From Brevundimonas intermedia (GTDB taxonomy: Bacteria > Pseudomonadota > Alphaproteobacteria > Caulobacterales > Caulobacteraceae), in NCBI RefSeq assembly GCF_027922165.1, contig NZ_BSFD01000001.1, positions 142,883-206,882 of the forward strand: DNA of 64,000 nt, given 5' to 3'. A program made the translations under genes and the position numbers. Below the pieces are notes generated by a model. The model was not told where the DNA came from. It saw only the letters and a program-made list of their open reading frames with translations, and did not search any database. Within the stretch, counting starts at the first letter, position 1. Each line of letters starts with the position of its first letter. Positions 42,818-51,546 of the stretch are shown piece after piece.

Positions 42818-44782
42818 ATGAACAAGCTGGCGATCCGGCCTGTCGAACAGGCTGAATTCGAGACGATGAACCCGGCTCCGCAAGGGCCGGCCTGGTCCTG
42901 GCTGCCCGACGAAGCGCCGCTGGCCATGCCGATTCAGTCGCTGGCCGCGCCCGACGCTGTCGCGGAGACGATCCCCGCCACCTCCCCGCGCACGGTCGCC
43001 CTGCGCCGCCTGATGCTGCTGGCCGGCACCGTCGTCCTGACCAGCCTGTCCGCCATCACCCCCTTCTACCTGTACGCCCGCAAGGGCTGGGACGGCACCG
43101 AGATCCTGGCCTTCGGCATCTTCATGCTGCTGATCACCGCCATCTCCTGCTGGTTCGTCAGCGGCCTGATGGGTCTGTTCGTCATGCTGCGCGGCAAGGA
43201 CCAGGCCGACCTGGCCTTCGCCCCTCATCCGGCCCTGCCGCGCACCCGCACGGCCCTGCTGATGCCGTTGTACAACGAGGACGCCCGCGCCTCCTTCGCC
43301 CGTCTGGCGATGATCGACCAGTCGCTCACCCGCCTGGGCGCCGCTGCGGCCTTCGACATCTTCGTGCTGAGCGACTCGACCAAGGAAGACGCTGCCGCCT
43401 CCGAACGCTCGGTCTTCCAGGCCTTCCGCCTGACCGCCGGCTGCAAATCCTTCTATCGCCGCCGTTCGGACAATGCCGAGCGCAAGGCCGGCAACTTGGC
43501 CGAATGGGTCCGTCGTTTCGGCGGCGCCTATGAAAACATGATCGTCCTGGACGCCGACAGCACCATGGCTGGCGAGACCCTGCTGCGCATGGTCGACGCC
43601 ATGGAGCGCAATCCAGGCGTCGGCCTGATCCAGACCGCCCCGGTCATCATCAAGGCCCGCACCATCTTCGCCCGCGTGTCGCAGTATTCGGTGCGCCTGT
43701 ACGGCCGCGTCGCCGCGGCGGGCCTGGCCTACTGGACCGGTTCGGAATCCAGCTACTGGGGCCATAACGCCATCATCCGCACGCGCGCCTTCGCCGCCTG
43801 CTGCGGCCTGCCCCACCTGCCGGGCAGGAAACCCTTCGGCGGCCATATCATGAGCCACGACGTGGTCGAGGCCGCCCTGATGCGCCGCGCCGGCTGGGCC
43901 GTCCACGTCAGCGCCGCCCTGGACGGATCCTGGGAAGAGACGCCGCCCTCGATCACCGACTTCATCCGCCGCGACCACCGCTGGTTCCAGGGCAATCTGC
44001 AGCACCTGGGCCTGATCGGCGCCAAGGGCCTGTCGCCGATGAGCCGCCTGCAGCTGGCGATGGGCTGCATGGCCTATCTGTCCTCGCCCCTGTGGCTGGC
44101 GTCGCTGATGGTCGGCCTGTTCATCCAGATGTTCTATCCGGTCGACTGGACCAGCTTCTTCTACATCCTGAACCCCCAGTTCACCCCCTTCATGCTGGCC
44201 TCCTTCCTGTCGGGCGTGCTGCTGATCGGGCCCAAGTTCATGGGCGCGGCCCTGGTCCTCAGCCGTCCGGCCGAGTTGCGCGCCTTCGGCGGGCGTCGCG
44301 CCATCGCCAAGGGCATGGCCGCCGAGATCGCCCTGTCGGCCATCCTGGCCCCCATCCTGATGGTCGCCAACACCAAGGCCTTCATCCAGATTCTGTCCGG
44401 CCACGACACCGGCTGGTCGACCCAGCAGCGCGAGGCCGACGGCCTGGCCTGGTCCGACGCCTTCCGCGCCATGCGCTGGCAGATGATCGCCGGCGTCGGC
44501 TTCCTCGCGCCCCTGTGCGTTCGCCCCGACCTGGCGACCTGGTTCGCACCGATCGTCCTGCCCCTGCTGCTGGCCGCGCCGATCACCGTCTGGACCTCGC
44601 GCGTCCGCTCCGGCGACAAGCTGGCCGCCAAGGGCTTCCTGGTCACCCCGGCCCAGGACGGCGTCAGCGTCAATCCGGCCGTCCTGCACACGCCCCGCTC
44701 GCCGCTGCGCGCCGTCGCCGGCGGCGTCCTGGCCCCAGTTGCAGCCCCGGCCATGGTCCCGGCCCGCGCGCCTGAGCTGTAA
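42818..44782 (+). CDS. opgH: Osmoregulated periplasmic glucan glucosyltransferase
   Basis: The 654-aa GT2 membrane enzyme has catalytic motifs LSDSTKED (D186), LDADS (245-248), GHIMSHDVVEAALMRR (D348) and RRDHRWFQGN (384-393). Membrane helices lie at about 62-85, 97-125 and in the C-terminal third. It polymerises glucose from UDP-glucose into beta-1,2-linked glucans and exports them to the periplasm. No opgG gene is in the window. The C-terminal 50 residues are proline- and alanine-rich. Confidence 0.93.
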   Translation: MNKLAIRPVEQAEFETMNPAPQGPAWSWLPDEAPLAMPIQSLAAPDAVAETIPATSPRTVALRRLMLLAGTVVLTSLSAITPFYLYARKGWDGTEILAFGIFMLLITAISCWFVSGLMGLFVMLRGKDQADLAFAPHPALPRTRTALLMPLYNEDARASFARLAMIDQSLTRLGAAAAFDIFVLSDSTKEDAAASERSVFQAFRLTAGCKSFYRRRSDNAERKAGNLAEWVRRFGGAYENMIVLDADSTMAGETLLRMVDAMERNPGVGLIQTAPVIIKARTIFARVSQYSVRLYGRVAAAGLAYWTGSESSYWGHNAIIRTRAFAACCGLPHLPGRKPFGGHIMSHDVVEAALMRRAGWAVHVSAALDGSWEETPPSITDFIRRDHRWFQGNLQHLGLIGAKGLSPMSRLQLAMGCMAYLSSPLWLASLMVGLFIQMFYPVDWTSFFYILNPQFTPFMLASFLSGVLLIGPKFMGAALVLSRPAELRAFGGRRAIAKGMAAEIALSAILAPILMVANTKAFIQILSGHDTGWSTQQREADGLAWSDAFRAMRWQMIAGVGFLAPLCVRPDLATWFAPIVLPLLLAAPITVWTSRVRSGDKLAAKGFLVTPAQDGVSVNPAVLHTPRSPLRAVAGGVLAPVAAPAMVPARAPEL

Positions 44783-44900
44783 AAACGGCACAAACCGATG
44801 CGCGGCGGCCACAGCGTGGCCATAACCGCTACGGTCAAGCTCGACGAACCGCGTAACCGAGACCACCTTCGATCCTCAGCCATCGCTGTGGACCGATTCC

Positions 44901-45218
44901 ATGACCAAGAAGACCAGCACCGATTCCAAACCCGATCTGCGCCTCGTCGGCGCCGAGGCCGCCGTCTACGACCTGATGCGCGCGCCGGAGACCACGGCTG
45001 AGCGGGTTCAGCGCCTGCAACAGGAAGCTCACGCCCTGGCCCTGGAAGAGATCGAACTGCTCGAAAGACTGTTGATCCAGGCCGCAGAAAAGGCCCGCGC
45101 CATCGCTGACGGCGGTGAGGCCTATCCCGTCGGCGCCCGCGAAATCGCCTCGCGTCTGGCCGTCGATCTGCCCAGCCGCGCGGAAACCATCCGGACGATC
45201 ATCAACCGCGTCGGCTGA
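44901..45218 (+). CDS. Hypothetical protein (105 aa)
   Basis: I recognise no family. The sequence is highly charged and helical, with a heptad-like stretch (TAERVQRLQQEAHALALEEI, then ELLERLLIQAAEKARAIAD) that could form a coiled coil at about residues 32-72. It has no signal peptide and no cysteines. It lies between opgH and a stress-type SDR on the same strand. Confidence 0.65.
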   Translation: MTKKTSTDSKPDLRLVGAEAAVYDLMRAPETTAERVQRLQQEAHALALEEIELLERLLIQAAEKARAIADGGEAYPVGAREIASRLAVDLPSRAETIRTIINRVG

Positions 45219-45280
45219 TCGACGGAACGGCTTGCTCCCTGATCCGCTCCCTGAGGCCCCCAGCCATCAGGAGTCCTCTC

Positions 45281-46267
45281 ATGGACGACCGTTTCGACGC
45301 CGGCGCAAAAGACACCGCCGATCATGAACGCGCCATCCAGCGCGACATCGACGCCAAAGACGCCCAGTCGGGCGACTCATCATCATCCAGCGCGGTTCAG
45401 GCCGGCGCCCGGCCCTATCCCGAACCGCCCTTCCCTAAACAGCACCAGACCAAGCCCGGCGACGAGGCCGCCCTTGACCCCGCCCCGATGTACGACGCCC
45501 CCTTCTGGAAGGGCTCGGGCAAGCTCGAGGGCTTTGCAGCCCTGATCACCGGCGCGGATTCCGGCATCGGCCGTTCGGTCGCCGTCCTGTTCGCTCGCGA
45601 AGGCTGCGACGTCGTCATCTGCCACCTGGACGAAGACGCCGACGCCGAAACGACCAAGGCCGCCGTCGAGGCCGAGGGTCGCCGCGCCGTGGTGCTGAAG
45701 GGCGACGTCGCCGATCCGGCCTTCGCCGAGGCGGCGGTCAAGGCCACGCTGGACGCCTTCGGCCGCCTCGACGTCCTGGTTCCCAACGCCGCCTTCCAGG
45801 AACACGTCAACGTCTTCGAGGACCTGACCTACGAGCATTTCGACCGCACGCTGAAGACCAACCTCTACGGCTATTTCAACATGACCAAGGCGGCGGTCCC
45901 GCACATGAAATCCGGCGGAGCTATTGTCATGACCGGCTCGGTCACAGGACTTCAGGGCAACAAGGACCTGCTGGACTATTCCCTGACCAAGGGCGGCATC
46001 CACGCCTACGCCCGCTCCCTAGGCACGCACCTGGCGCCGCGCGGCATCCGCGTGAACGTGGTCGCCCCCGGCCCGGTCTGGACCCCGCTGAACCCCGCCG
46101 ACAAGGACGCCGAGGCCACGTCGCAGTTCGGCGCCCAGACGGTGATGAAACGCCCGGCCCAGCCCGAGGAAATCGCCCCCGCCTACGTCTTCCTGGCCTC
46201 GCCCCAGATGTCGAGCTTCATCACCGGCGAGATCCTGCCGATCCTAGGCGGATATTCGGGGGGATAA
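45281..46267 (+). CDS. SDR-family oxidoreductase, YghA/general-stress type
   Basis: The 328-aa protein has the N-terminal extension typical of the YghA/Gsp39 group (PYPEPPFPKQHQTKPGDEAA, about 45-65), the cofactor motif TGADSGIGR, the active-site YSLTKGG and a C-terminal FITGEILPILGGYSGG. This group is linked to general stress and dehydrates or oxidises unknown carbonyls. AGGAG precedes the ATG. The first 40 residues are acidic and serine-rich. Confidence 0.9.
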   Translation: MDDRFDAGAKDTADHERAIQRDIDAKDAQSGDSSSSSAVQAGARPYPEPPFPKQHQTKPGDEAALDPAPMYDAPFWKGSGKLEGFAALITGADSGIGRSVAVLFAREGCDVVICHLDEDADAETTKAAVEAEGRRAVVLKGDVADPAFAEAAVKATLDAFGRLDVLVPNAAFQEHVNVFEDLTYEHFDRTLKTNLYGYFNMTKAAVPHMKSGGAIVMTGSVTGLQGNKDLLDYSLTKGGIHAYARSLGTHLAPRGIRVNVVAPGPVWTPLNPADKDAEATSQFGAQTVMKRPAQPEEIAPAYVFLASPQMSSFITGEILPILGGYSGG

Positions 46268-46297
46268 GAGGTCTTGGGGAGGACAATTCCCCTGCTT

Positions 46298-46390
46298 CGT
46301 CATTCTAGGGCTTGTCCCTAGACTCCCTACGCCCGGTCTCTGACGTTAGAGACCGGGCGTAGGGATCCTCGCCACGAGGGCGAGATGACG
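46298..46390. repeat. REP/MITE-like palindromic intergenic element
   Basis: A perfect 17-bp inverted repeat (CCCTACGCCCGGTCTCT at 46325-46341 with 46348-46364) with a 6-base loop lies inside an outer CGTCAT/ATGACG pair (46298 and 46390). There is no T-run, so it is not a simple terminator, although it lies between convergent genes and would form a stable hairpin in both transcripts. Confidence 0.7.
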
Positions 46391-46418
46391 GTTTCAGGAA
46401 AGCCGGCTATGCGCCGCC

Positions 46419-46703
46419 TTACGCCAGCACGTCGTCGTAATCCGGATGCCGCTTGTGCCACGTGACCGCATAGCTGCAGCGGGGAAACAGCCTCAGCCCC
46501 TTCTCTCGCGCATATTCGGCCATCGACTGCATGAACCGGCTGGCGGCGCCCGAGCCGCGCAATCCCTGCTCCGCTTCGACGTGCAGGATCATTCGGGCCC
46601 CGCCGCGCACAGCGTAGTCGGCCCAGACCCGACCATGGCCCGCCTCGCTGTCGAACTCCTGCTCGAAGCGGTTCTCTTTCGTCGCGTCCGTGAACGGTCC
46701 CAT
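46419..46703 (-). CDS. GNAT-like N-acetyltransferase (YjdJ type)
   Basis: The 94-aa protein is a minimal GNAT fold of the COG2388 kind: RGGARMILHVEAEQGLRGSG (acetyl-CoA site begins at GLRGSGAASRFM), then AEYAREKGLRLFPRCSYAV. The C-terminal WHKRHPDYDDVL is typical. GGGAG lies six bases before the ATG at 46703, which is preferred over 46751. Substrate unknown. Confidence 0.85.
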   Translation of the reverse strand: MGPFTDATKENRFEQEFDSEAGHGRVWADYAVRGGARMILHVEAEQGLRGSGAASRFMQSMAEYAREKGLRLFPRCSYAVTWHKRHPDYDDVLA

Positions 46704-46763
46704 ACTCAACTCCCTTTTCGCTTCAACAGCTTGGGAGGCGAGATGTTCCATCGTCGGGGTGCG

Positions 46764-47147
46764 TCAGATCGGCTTGTTCTGCAGCAGGTTGATCAGGCCC
46801 AGCACGCTCTTCACCGTGAACCAGACGCTGAGCAGGAACCAGATCAGGGCGAACAGCAGCAGGAAAGGAATCCCGATCAGGATCACCGACAGCAGGGCGC
46901 TGACGAAGATGCCGACCCAGGCGGCGATGGTCCACCAGAAGACCGACCAGAACAGGGCGATCTGGGCCTCGATATGCTGGCGCGCCACGCCGACCGCCGT
47001 CCCCCGCGCCACATAGGAGACGACAAGGCCCACCAGCACCAGAATATTTGCGCTGGGGATCGAGAGGATGAACAGAGCCCAGGCCACCAGGGCGGCGACC
47101 TTGCCTTCCGGCTCCTGACCCGGGGTGAAGTTCGGTTCGGTCGTCAT
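46764..47147 (-). CDS. DUF4870 family membrane protein
   Basis: The 127-aa protein has an N-terminal polar segment and about three membrane helices (VAALVAWALFILSIP, FWSVFWWTIAAWVGIFVSAL, IPFLLLFALIWFLLSVWFTV), with ARQHIEAQIALFW between the first and second, which matches DUF4870. Function unknown. It follows the related small membrane protein gene with a gap of about ten bases. Confidence 0.85.
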   Translation of the reverse strand: MTTEPNFTPGQEPEGKVAALVAWALFILSIPSANILVLVGLVVSYVARGTAVGVARQHIEAQIALFWSVFWWTIAAWVGIFVSALLSVILIGIPFLLLFALIWFLLSVWFTVKSVLGLINLLQNKPI

Positions 47148-47157
47148 GGTCGCCCTT

Positions 47158-47790
47158 TCAGAACAGCCAGCTGCGAGGATTGTCGATCGGCCGCCCAGCC
47201 TTCAGCCGCAGGACGCCGAAGGCGCCGCGCGCCAACACCCACAGGGCCAGCAGAAACAGAACGAAGACGCCGATATTGACGATCACCAGCAGGCCGCCCA
47301 GCACCGCCGCCACGGCCGCGCTCCACAGGGTGCGCTGCTGATAGACGAAGTGGCTGCCGGCCAGCGGCTCGTCAGGTCCGTCACGCCCCGTCACCGCCAG
47401 AAGGGCCAGCACGGCCGACAGCCCCAGGGTCGGGACGGCCAACAGGATCAGGACATAGACGGCGTACAGGCTCATCGGCGCGGGCCGTGCAGCGGGAGCG
47501 GCGAAGGCGCGGGGCGCCGCCGTTGGGGTGAAGGCGGGGGTCACGGGCGCAGGTTCCGGCGGATCGAACAGATCGCGCTCGCGCTCCGACGCGCGCGCGG
47601 CCCCGGTTTCAGGCTTGGCTTCAGCCTCCGGCTCAGATTGGACTTCAGGCTCAGCTTCTCGCTCTGGCGCGCGCGGCACGCCGACCAGACAGGCGGGCGA
47701 GACGAAACCGACATGGGCGTCGTGATCGTGATCGTGATCCTGATCGCCGTCGTGGGCGTCGGGGCCCTTCGGATCGCCGGGTTCGGCCAT
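47158..47790 (-). CDS. Membrane protein with Asp/His-rich N-terminus
   Basis: The 210-aa protein starts with a Gly-Asp-His-rich stretch (AHDGDQDHDHDHDAH, about 12-26), followed by an acidic, proline-rich linker. The C-terminal half has about three membrane helices (YAVYVLILLAVPTLGL, LWSAAVAAVLGGLLVIVNIG, FVLFLLALWVLARGA), resembling DUF4870. The N-terminal repeat could bind divalent metal. The ATG at 47790 is preferred to one seven codons upstream. It is in an operon with the DUF4870 gene. Confidence 0.65.
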   Translation of the reverse strand: MAEPGDPKGPDAHDGDQDHDHDHDAHVGFVSPACLVGVPRAPEREAEPEVQSEPEAEAKPETGAARASERERDLFDPPEPAPVTPAFTPTAAPRAFAAPAARPAPMSLYAVYVLILLAVPTLGLSAVLALLAVTGRDGPDEPLAGSHFVYQQRTLWSAAVAAVLGGLLVIVNIGVFVLFLLALWVLARGAFGVLRLKAGRPIDNPRSWLF

Positions 47791-47869
47791 GATATCGAAC
47801 GCTTTTCTCACGCCGTCGAAACGGCCGGTCTATGAACCGACAATGGCCGCGCGAACGGCCCGACGCAAC

Positions 47870-48268
47870 CTATCGCGCCAGCACGATCTCGCAGCCCGGC
47901 GCGATCACGGCCTGAAGGGCGCCCGGCTTCTCGATCCGCACGGTCGCCCGTTGCACCCGTCGGTCCTCAAGACAGGCCCGCGCCAGACGTTCGGCGAAGG
48001 TCTCGACCAGGCCCACATGCCCCTCGGCGGCGATGGCGCGCGCCGCATTGGCCACCGTCTCGTAGTTGATCGTGTCGCCCAGACGTTCGATGGGCTTGGG
48101 CGCCAGTTCCAGGGTCACGTCGATGACCAGCCGCTGCAACCGCCCCTGTTCGTGGTCATAGACCCCGATCCCGGCCTCGACCTCCAACCCCCGCACGAAG
48201 ACGCTCAGCCGCTCGTAGCGCAGCGGCTCGTCCGCCGGGAACGGCGACACCTGAGACGACTGGACCAC
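47870..48268 (-). CDS. folB: Dihydroneopterin aldolase
   Basis: The 132-aa protein matches FolB: VRGLEVEAGIGVYDHEQGRL, LERLGDTINYETVANAA-type segment and VETFAERLARACL. It cleaves 7,8-dihydroneopterin in folate synthesis. The start is a GTG whose AGGAG lies inside the end of the upstream reductase gene, four bases away, so the two are one operon. Confidence 0.9.
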   Translation of the reverse strand: MVQSSQVSPFPADEPLRYERLSVFVRGLEVEAGIGVYDHEQGRLQRLVIDVTLELAPKPIERLGDTINYETVANAARAIAAEGHVGLVETFAERLARACLEDRRVQRATVRIEKPGALQAVIAPGCEIVLAR

Positions 48269-48272
48269 GCGA

Positions 48273-49034
48273 CTACTCCTGGATGTCCGGGGTGCGCCAG
48301 GCCAGATGCTGGCCCCCGTCGACGGCGATCATCTGGCCCGTGACCATCCGCGCGTCAATGAGCCACAGCACCGCCTCGGCCACCGCCTGGGGGCTGCCGG
48401 GCGTCTGCAAGAGGGTGCCGCGCGCTTCGGCGGCGAATTCCTCGGGAGTCTGGTGGATCGACGGCAGGGTCGGCCCCGGCCCCACCCCATTGACCCTTAT
48501 GCCGGGCGCCAGGGCCTGGGCCAGGGTCCGGGTCGCCCACCACAGGCCGTTGCGCGACAGGCTGTAGGAAAAGAAGCGCGGATCCGGCTTCAGCACCTTC
48601 TGGTCCAGCAGATTGACGATCGCTCCCTCGACGGTCTGGGCCGCAAAGGCCTCGGCCAGCACGAGGGGAGCCCGCAGATTGGTCTCAATATGCCGGTCCC
48701 AGCTTTCGCGCGTCAGCCCGCCGATCCGGTCGTCCTCGAACACCGAGGCGTTATTGACCAGCACCGTCACCGGCCCGAGGGCCTCGGCCGCCGCCGGCAC
48801 CAGAGCGCGCACCTTGATCTCGTCCGTCAGATCGGCCTGCAACAGGCACGACCGCCGCCCAAGGGCCGCGATCTCGTCCGCCAGGGTCCGGGCGTCCTCG
48901 CCCGACGCGTGGTGGTGCACGGCCACGTCATAGCCGGCCTTGGCCAGGGTCAGGCAAATGGCCCGCCCGATCCGCCGCGCCCCGCCCGTGACCAGGGCGA
49001 CGCCCCGTACGGCGCTGGGGGCCTGATCAGTCAA
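48273..49034 (-). CDS. SDR-family pteridine/dihydrofolate reductase-like protein
   Basis: The 253-aa SDR has the cofactor motif TGGARRIGRAI (the TGxxxRIG form seen in pteridine reductases and FolM), NNASVF and a C-terminal VTGQMIAVDGGQHLAW. Its position directly before folB supports a folate or pterin role. The catalytic motif reads YSLSR instead of YxxxK, which is odd. Translation begins at TTG 49034, overlapping the stop of a 26-aa peptide gene, so it is probably coupled to it. Confidence 0.8.
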   Translation of the reverse strand: MTDQAPSAVRGVALVTGGARRIGRAICLTLAKAGYDVAVHHHASGEDARTLADEIAALGRRSCLLQADLTDEIKVRALVPAAAEALGPVTVLVNNASVFEDDRIGGLTRESWDRHIETNLRAPLVLAEAFAAQTVEGAIVNLLDQKVLKPDPRFFSYSLSRNGLWWATRTLAQALAPGIRVNGVGPGPTLPSIHQTPEEFAAEARGTLLQTPGSPQAVAEAVLWLIDARMVTGQMIAVDGGQHLAWRTPDIQE

Positions 49035-49107
49035 CCCGGCCGAACTCGACCAGGTTCATGAGGGCGATGACGGCGACGAAGCCGAAGATGATGCCGAGCG
49101 CCAGCAT
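49027..49107 (-). CDS. 26-aa hydrophobic leader peptide or small membrane protein
   Basis: ATG at 49107 follows AGGAG with six bases of spacing. It encodes a single hydrophobic helix (MLALGIIFGFVAVIALMNLV) and a short charged end (EFGRVD). Its stop overlaps the start of the reductase gene. It could be a real membrane microprotein or a coupling leader for the downstream gene. Confidence 0.5.
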   Translation of the reverse strand: MLALGIIFGFVAVIALMNLVEFGRVD

Positions 49108-49293
49108 GTTATGCTCCTGTTGGCCTTCAGGATTAGAGCGAGTGGCGGCAGGGTTCAAGCGGCCGCGGCGCTTCCAGCCTGCGTCTCACGCGCGAAACAT
49201 CCGCCTCCGGACCGAAACACCGCCGATACCCGATCACCCCACGACGCCCGCAATGCTCGGCTTCACTGGCGCCTCGCTTTCAAGAGGACCAGA

Positions 49294-50112
49294 ATGCACG
49301 ACTCCCCCCGCACGAGACGCCTGCACATCACCGGCGCGCCCCGCAGCGGCACCACCCTGCTCCATGTCATGATCCTGACCTGTTTCGACATCGACGGGCC
49401 GGTCGAGGCGGAACAGCGGCTTCGTCGGCCCATCCCGCGCGATCGCCGCCTGGTCTGCACCAAATGTCCGGGCGAAGTGGAGGCGGCGGTCGCCATCCTG
49501 AAACTGGATCCCCGACTGGACGTCGTCTATCTGGCCCGCGATCCGCGGGAAGTGATCACCAGCGAACACGCTGCCTACCCCGGCCGCTATTTCACCAATT
49601 TGCGGGTCTGGCGCCGCGCCACCCGCGCCGCCGCCCGCGCCCGAAATCATCCGCGCTTTCATGTGGTCGATTATCGCCGACTGGTGACCGAGCCGGACGT
49701 GGTCCAGACCGAGCTGATGACCGTCATGCCCTGGCTGCGGCCGATTCGTCGCTTCTCGGACTATCACCTCGCCGTGGACCGGCCGAACGCCGAATGGGCT
49801 CCGGCCATGCGCCAGATCCGTCCCGTCTGTGCGTCCAGCCTGGGCGCTTGGCGCCGCCACCTGTCCCGGCTCCAGGGCCAGATAAACCGTCACGGCGACC
49901 TCGGCGCCGAGCTGATCGCCCTGGGCTACGAACCGGATCGCGGCTGGATGCATGTTCTGGACGGCGTCGAAGCCGACCTGACCCCCAGCGTGAACGCCGA
50001 GACCCCCTCGCTGCGCCGCCGCCTTAAAGAACGCCTCCCCCGCCTGCGCGACATGGCCCTCTATATGATCCGCAACCAGGGCGCTGCGGCACGGTCCTTG
50101 ACCTTGCGGTGA
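49294..50112 (+). CDS. Sulfotransferase-family protein
   Basis: The 272-aa protein has the PAPS 5'-phosphosulfate loop (ITGAPRSGTTLLH, about 11-23), the LARDPREVITSEH segment matching the 3'-phosphate site, and VVDYRRLVTEP. It should transfer sulfate to an unidentified acceptor, perhaps a surface glycan. The ATG at 49294 follows AGAGGA. The C-terminal 60 residues are basic. Confidence 0.8.
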   Translation: MHDSPRTRRLHITGAPRSGTTLLHVMILTCFDIDGPVEAEQRLRRPIPRDRRLVCTKCPGEVEAAVAILKLDPRLDVVYLARDPREVITSEHAAYPGRYFTNLRVWRRATRAAARARNHPRFHVVDYRRLVTEPDVVQTELMTVMPWLRPIRRFSDYHLAVDRPNAEWAPAMRQIRPVCASSLGAWRRHLSRLQGQINRHGDLGAELIALGYEPDRGWMHVLDGVEADLTPSVNAETPSLRRRLKERLPRLRDMALYMIRNQGAAARSLTLR

Positions 50113-50134
50113 TCCCTCATGCCATGGTCACGAG

Positions 50135-50608
50135 ATGAGCACCTGGCGCACCCGTATCGAACCCTTCACCCGCCCCCTGTTTTTCGTCTGGTCGCGGCTG
50201 ACGCGCGGCAAGACATTGGGCGTCAGAGGCGTGGCGGTCGATGCGGGCGGGCGGGTGCTGCTGGTCAAACACACCTATCTGCCCGGCTGGTGGCTGCCCG
50301 GCGGCGGCGTGGACAAGGGCGAGACCACTCAGGACGCCGTGGTGCGCGAACTGAAGGAAGAGGCCGGCCTGATCGCCCGCACCCCGCCGCGCCTGATTTC
50401 CATCCACTCCAACGAGCGGTTCTTCCCCGGTGATCATGTCCTGGTCTTCCGCATCGACGCCTTCGACCTGGGCGAGCGGTCCAGCGAGGGCGAGATCGCC
50501 GAGATCGGCTGGTTCCACCCCGCCGTCCTGCCCGAGGACGTGAACCGGGGCACGCGCGCCCGCCTGGCCGAGATTTTCGACGAGGTACAAACCGATACAA
50601 ATTGGTGA
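50135..50608 (+). CDS. Nudix hydrolase
   Basis: The 157-aa protein carries a complete Nudix box (GGGVDKGETTQDAVVRELKE then EAGL, about 55-78) and flanking VAVDAGGRVLLVKHTYLPGW and the substrate-side HSNERFFPGDHVLVF. It hydrolyses a nucleoside-diphosphate-linked compound; which one is not evident. It lies 22 bases after the sulfotransferase on the same strand. Confidence 0.9.
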   Translation: MSTWRTRIEPFTRPLFFVWSRLTRGKTLGVRGVAVDAGGRVLLVKHTYLPGWWLPGGGVDKGETTQDAVVRELKEEAGLIARTPPRLISIHSNERFFPGDHVLVFRIDAFDLGERSSEGEIAEIGWFHPAVLPEDVNRGTRARLAEIFDEVQTDTNW

Positions 50609-50660
50609 GACGGATCGCCCACAGGACGGCGTTATTCTGGGACGAACGAAAGGCTGTCCC

Positions 50661-51515
50661 ATGCTCGTCTCCCGCCGCGCCGCCCTGCTGGGCCTGACCC
50701 TCGCCCCCCTATCGACCCCGGCCCTGGCCCAGCGCCGTCTCGCGCGACGGGGAAACGATTCCCGCCGCAGTTCCGTCGCCCCCGCCCAGACCTGGTCTTT
50801 CGGCCCCGACCCGCTCCAGGCCTATGACGTCTATGCGGACCTTGGAACCGGGCCGATCCTGATGTTCGTCCACGGCGGCGGCTGGTCGCGCGGCGAGCGG
50901 GCAATGGTCAGCGAACTGCCCGCCTACGCCCAACGTCACGGCCTGACCCTGGCCTCGACCAGCTATCGTCTGGCCCCCGCCGTCAGCGCCCGCGAGTCGG
51001 CCATGGACGTCGCCGCCGCCGTCGCCGACCTGAAACGCCGCCTGCCGGGCCGCCCCCTCTGTCTGCTGGGCCATTCGGCCGGCGCCCATCTGGCCGCCCT
51101 GGTCGGGATCGATCCCGACTATCTGGGCGCGGTCGGACTGAGGCCGTCGGATCTGGCGGGGGTCATCCTGCTGGACGGGGCGGGCTATGACGCCACCGCC
51201 CCGCGCGGCGACGGCCGCATCGACCAGTGGTTGGGCCAGACCTACGACCAGGCCTTCGGCGACCAGGCCGCCGCCCTGTCGCCGACCCTGCGCGTCCGAC
51301 CCGGCGTCGCCTATCCGCCCTTCCTGATCTTCCACGTCGCCCGGCGCCAGGATTCGACCGTCCAGAGCCGAGGCCTGGCCGAGGCCCTGACCCGCGCCGG
51401 CGGTCGGGCAGAGGTCGTCGCCGCGCCCGACGACAGCCACATGACCATCAACCGCGGCTTCGGCGTCGCCGGCGACCCCGAGGGCGAACGCGCCGCCCGC
51501 TTCATCTCGGGCTAG
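50661..51515 (+). CDS. Secreted alpha/beta hydrolase (esterase)
   Basis: The 284-aa protein starts with a signal sequence that has a twin-arginine-like SRRAALLG and a cleavage site after ALA. The hydrolase has the oxyanion motif HGGGW, the nucleophile elbow GHSAGAH, and a late Asp/His pair in APDDSHMTI. It resembles HSL/BD-FAE-type esterases. Substrate unknown. Confidence 0.85.
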   Translation: MLVSRRAALLGLTLAPLSTPALAQRRLARRGNDSRRSSVAPAQTWSFGPDPLQAYDVYADLGTGPILMFVHGGGWSRGERAMVSELPAYAQRHGLTLASTSYRLAPAVSARESAMDVAAAVADLKRRLPGRPLCLLGHSAGAHLAALVGIDPDYLGAVGLRPSDLAGVILLDGAGYDATAPRGDGRIDQWLGQTYDQAFGDQAAALSPTLRVRPGVAYPPFLIFHVARRQDSTVQSRGLAEALTRAGGRAEVVAAPDDSHMTINRGFGVAGDPEGERAARFISG

Positions 51516-51546
51516 CAAACGGCCGGAGCCGTGCTAGCCAAGGCGT

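Noticed and set aside
42731..44866. 711-codon frame opposite opgH
   Set aside because: The translation is Gln/Gly/Asp/Arg-rich low complexity with no family; opgH on the other strand has all catalytic motifs.
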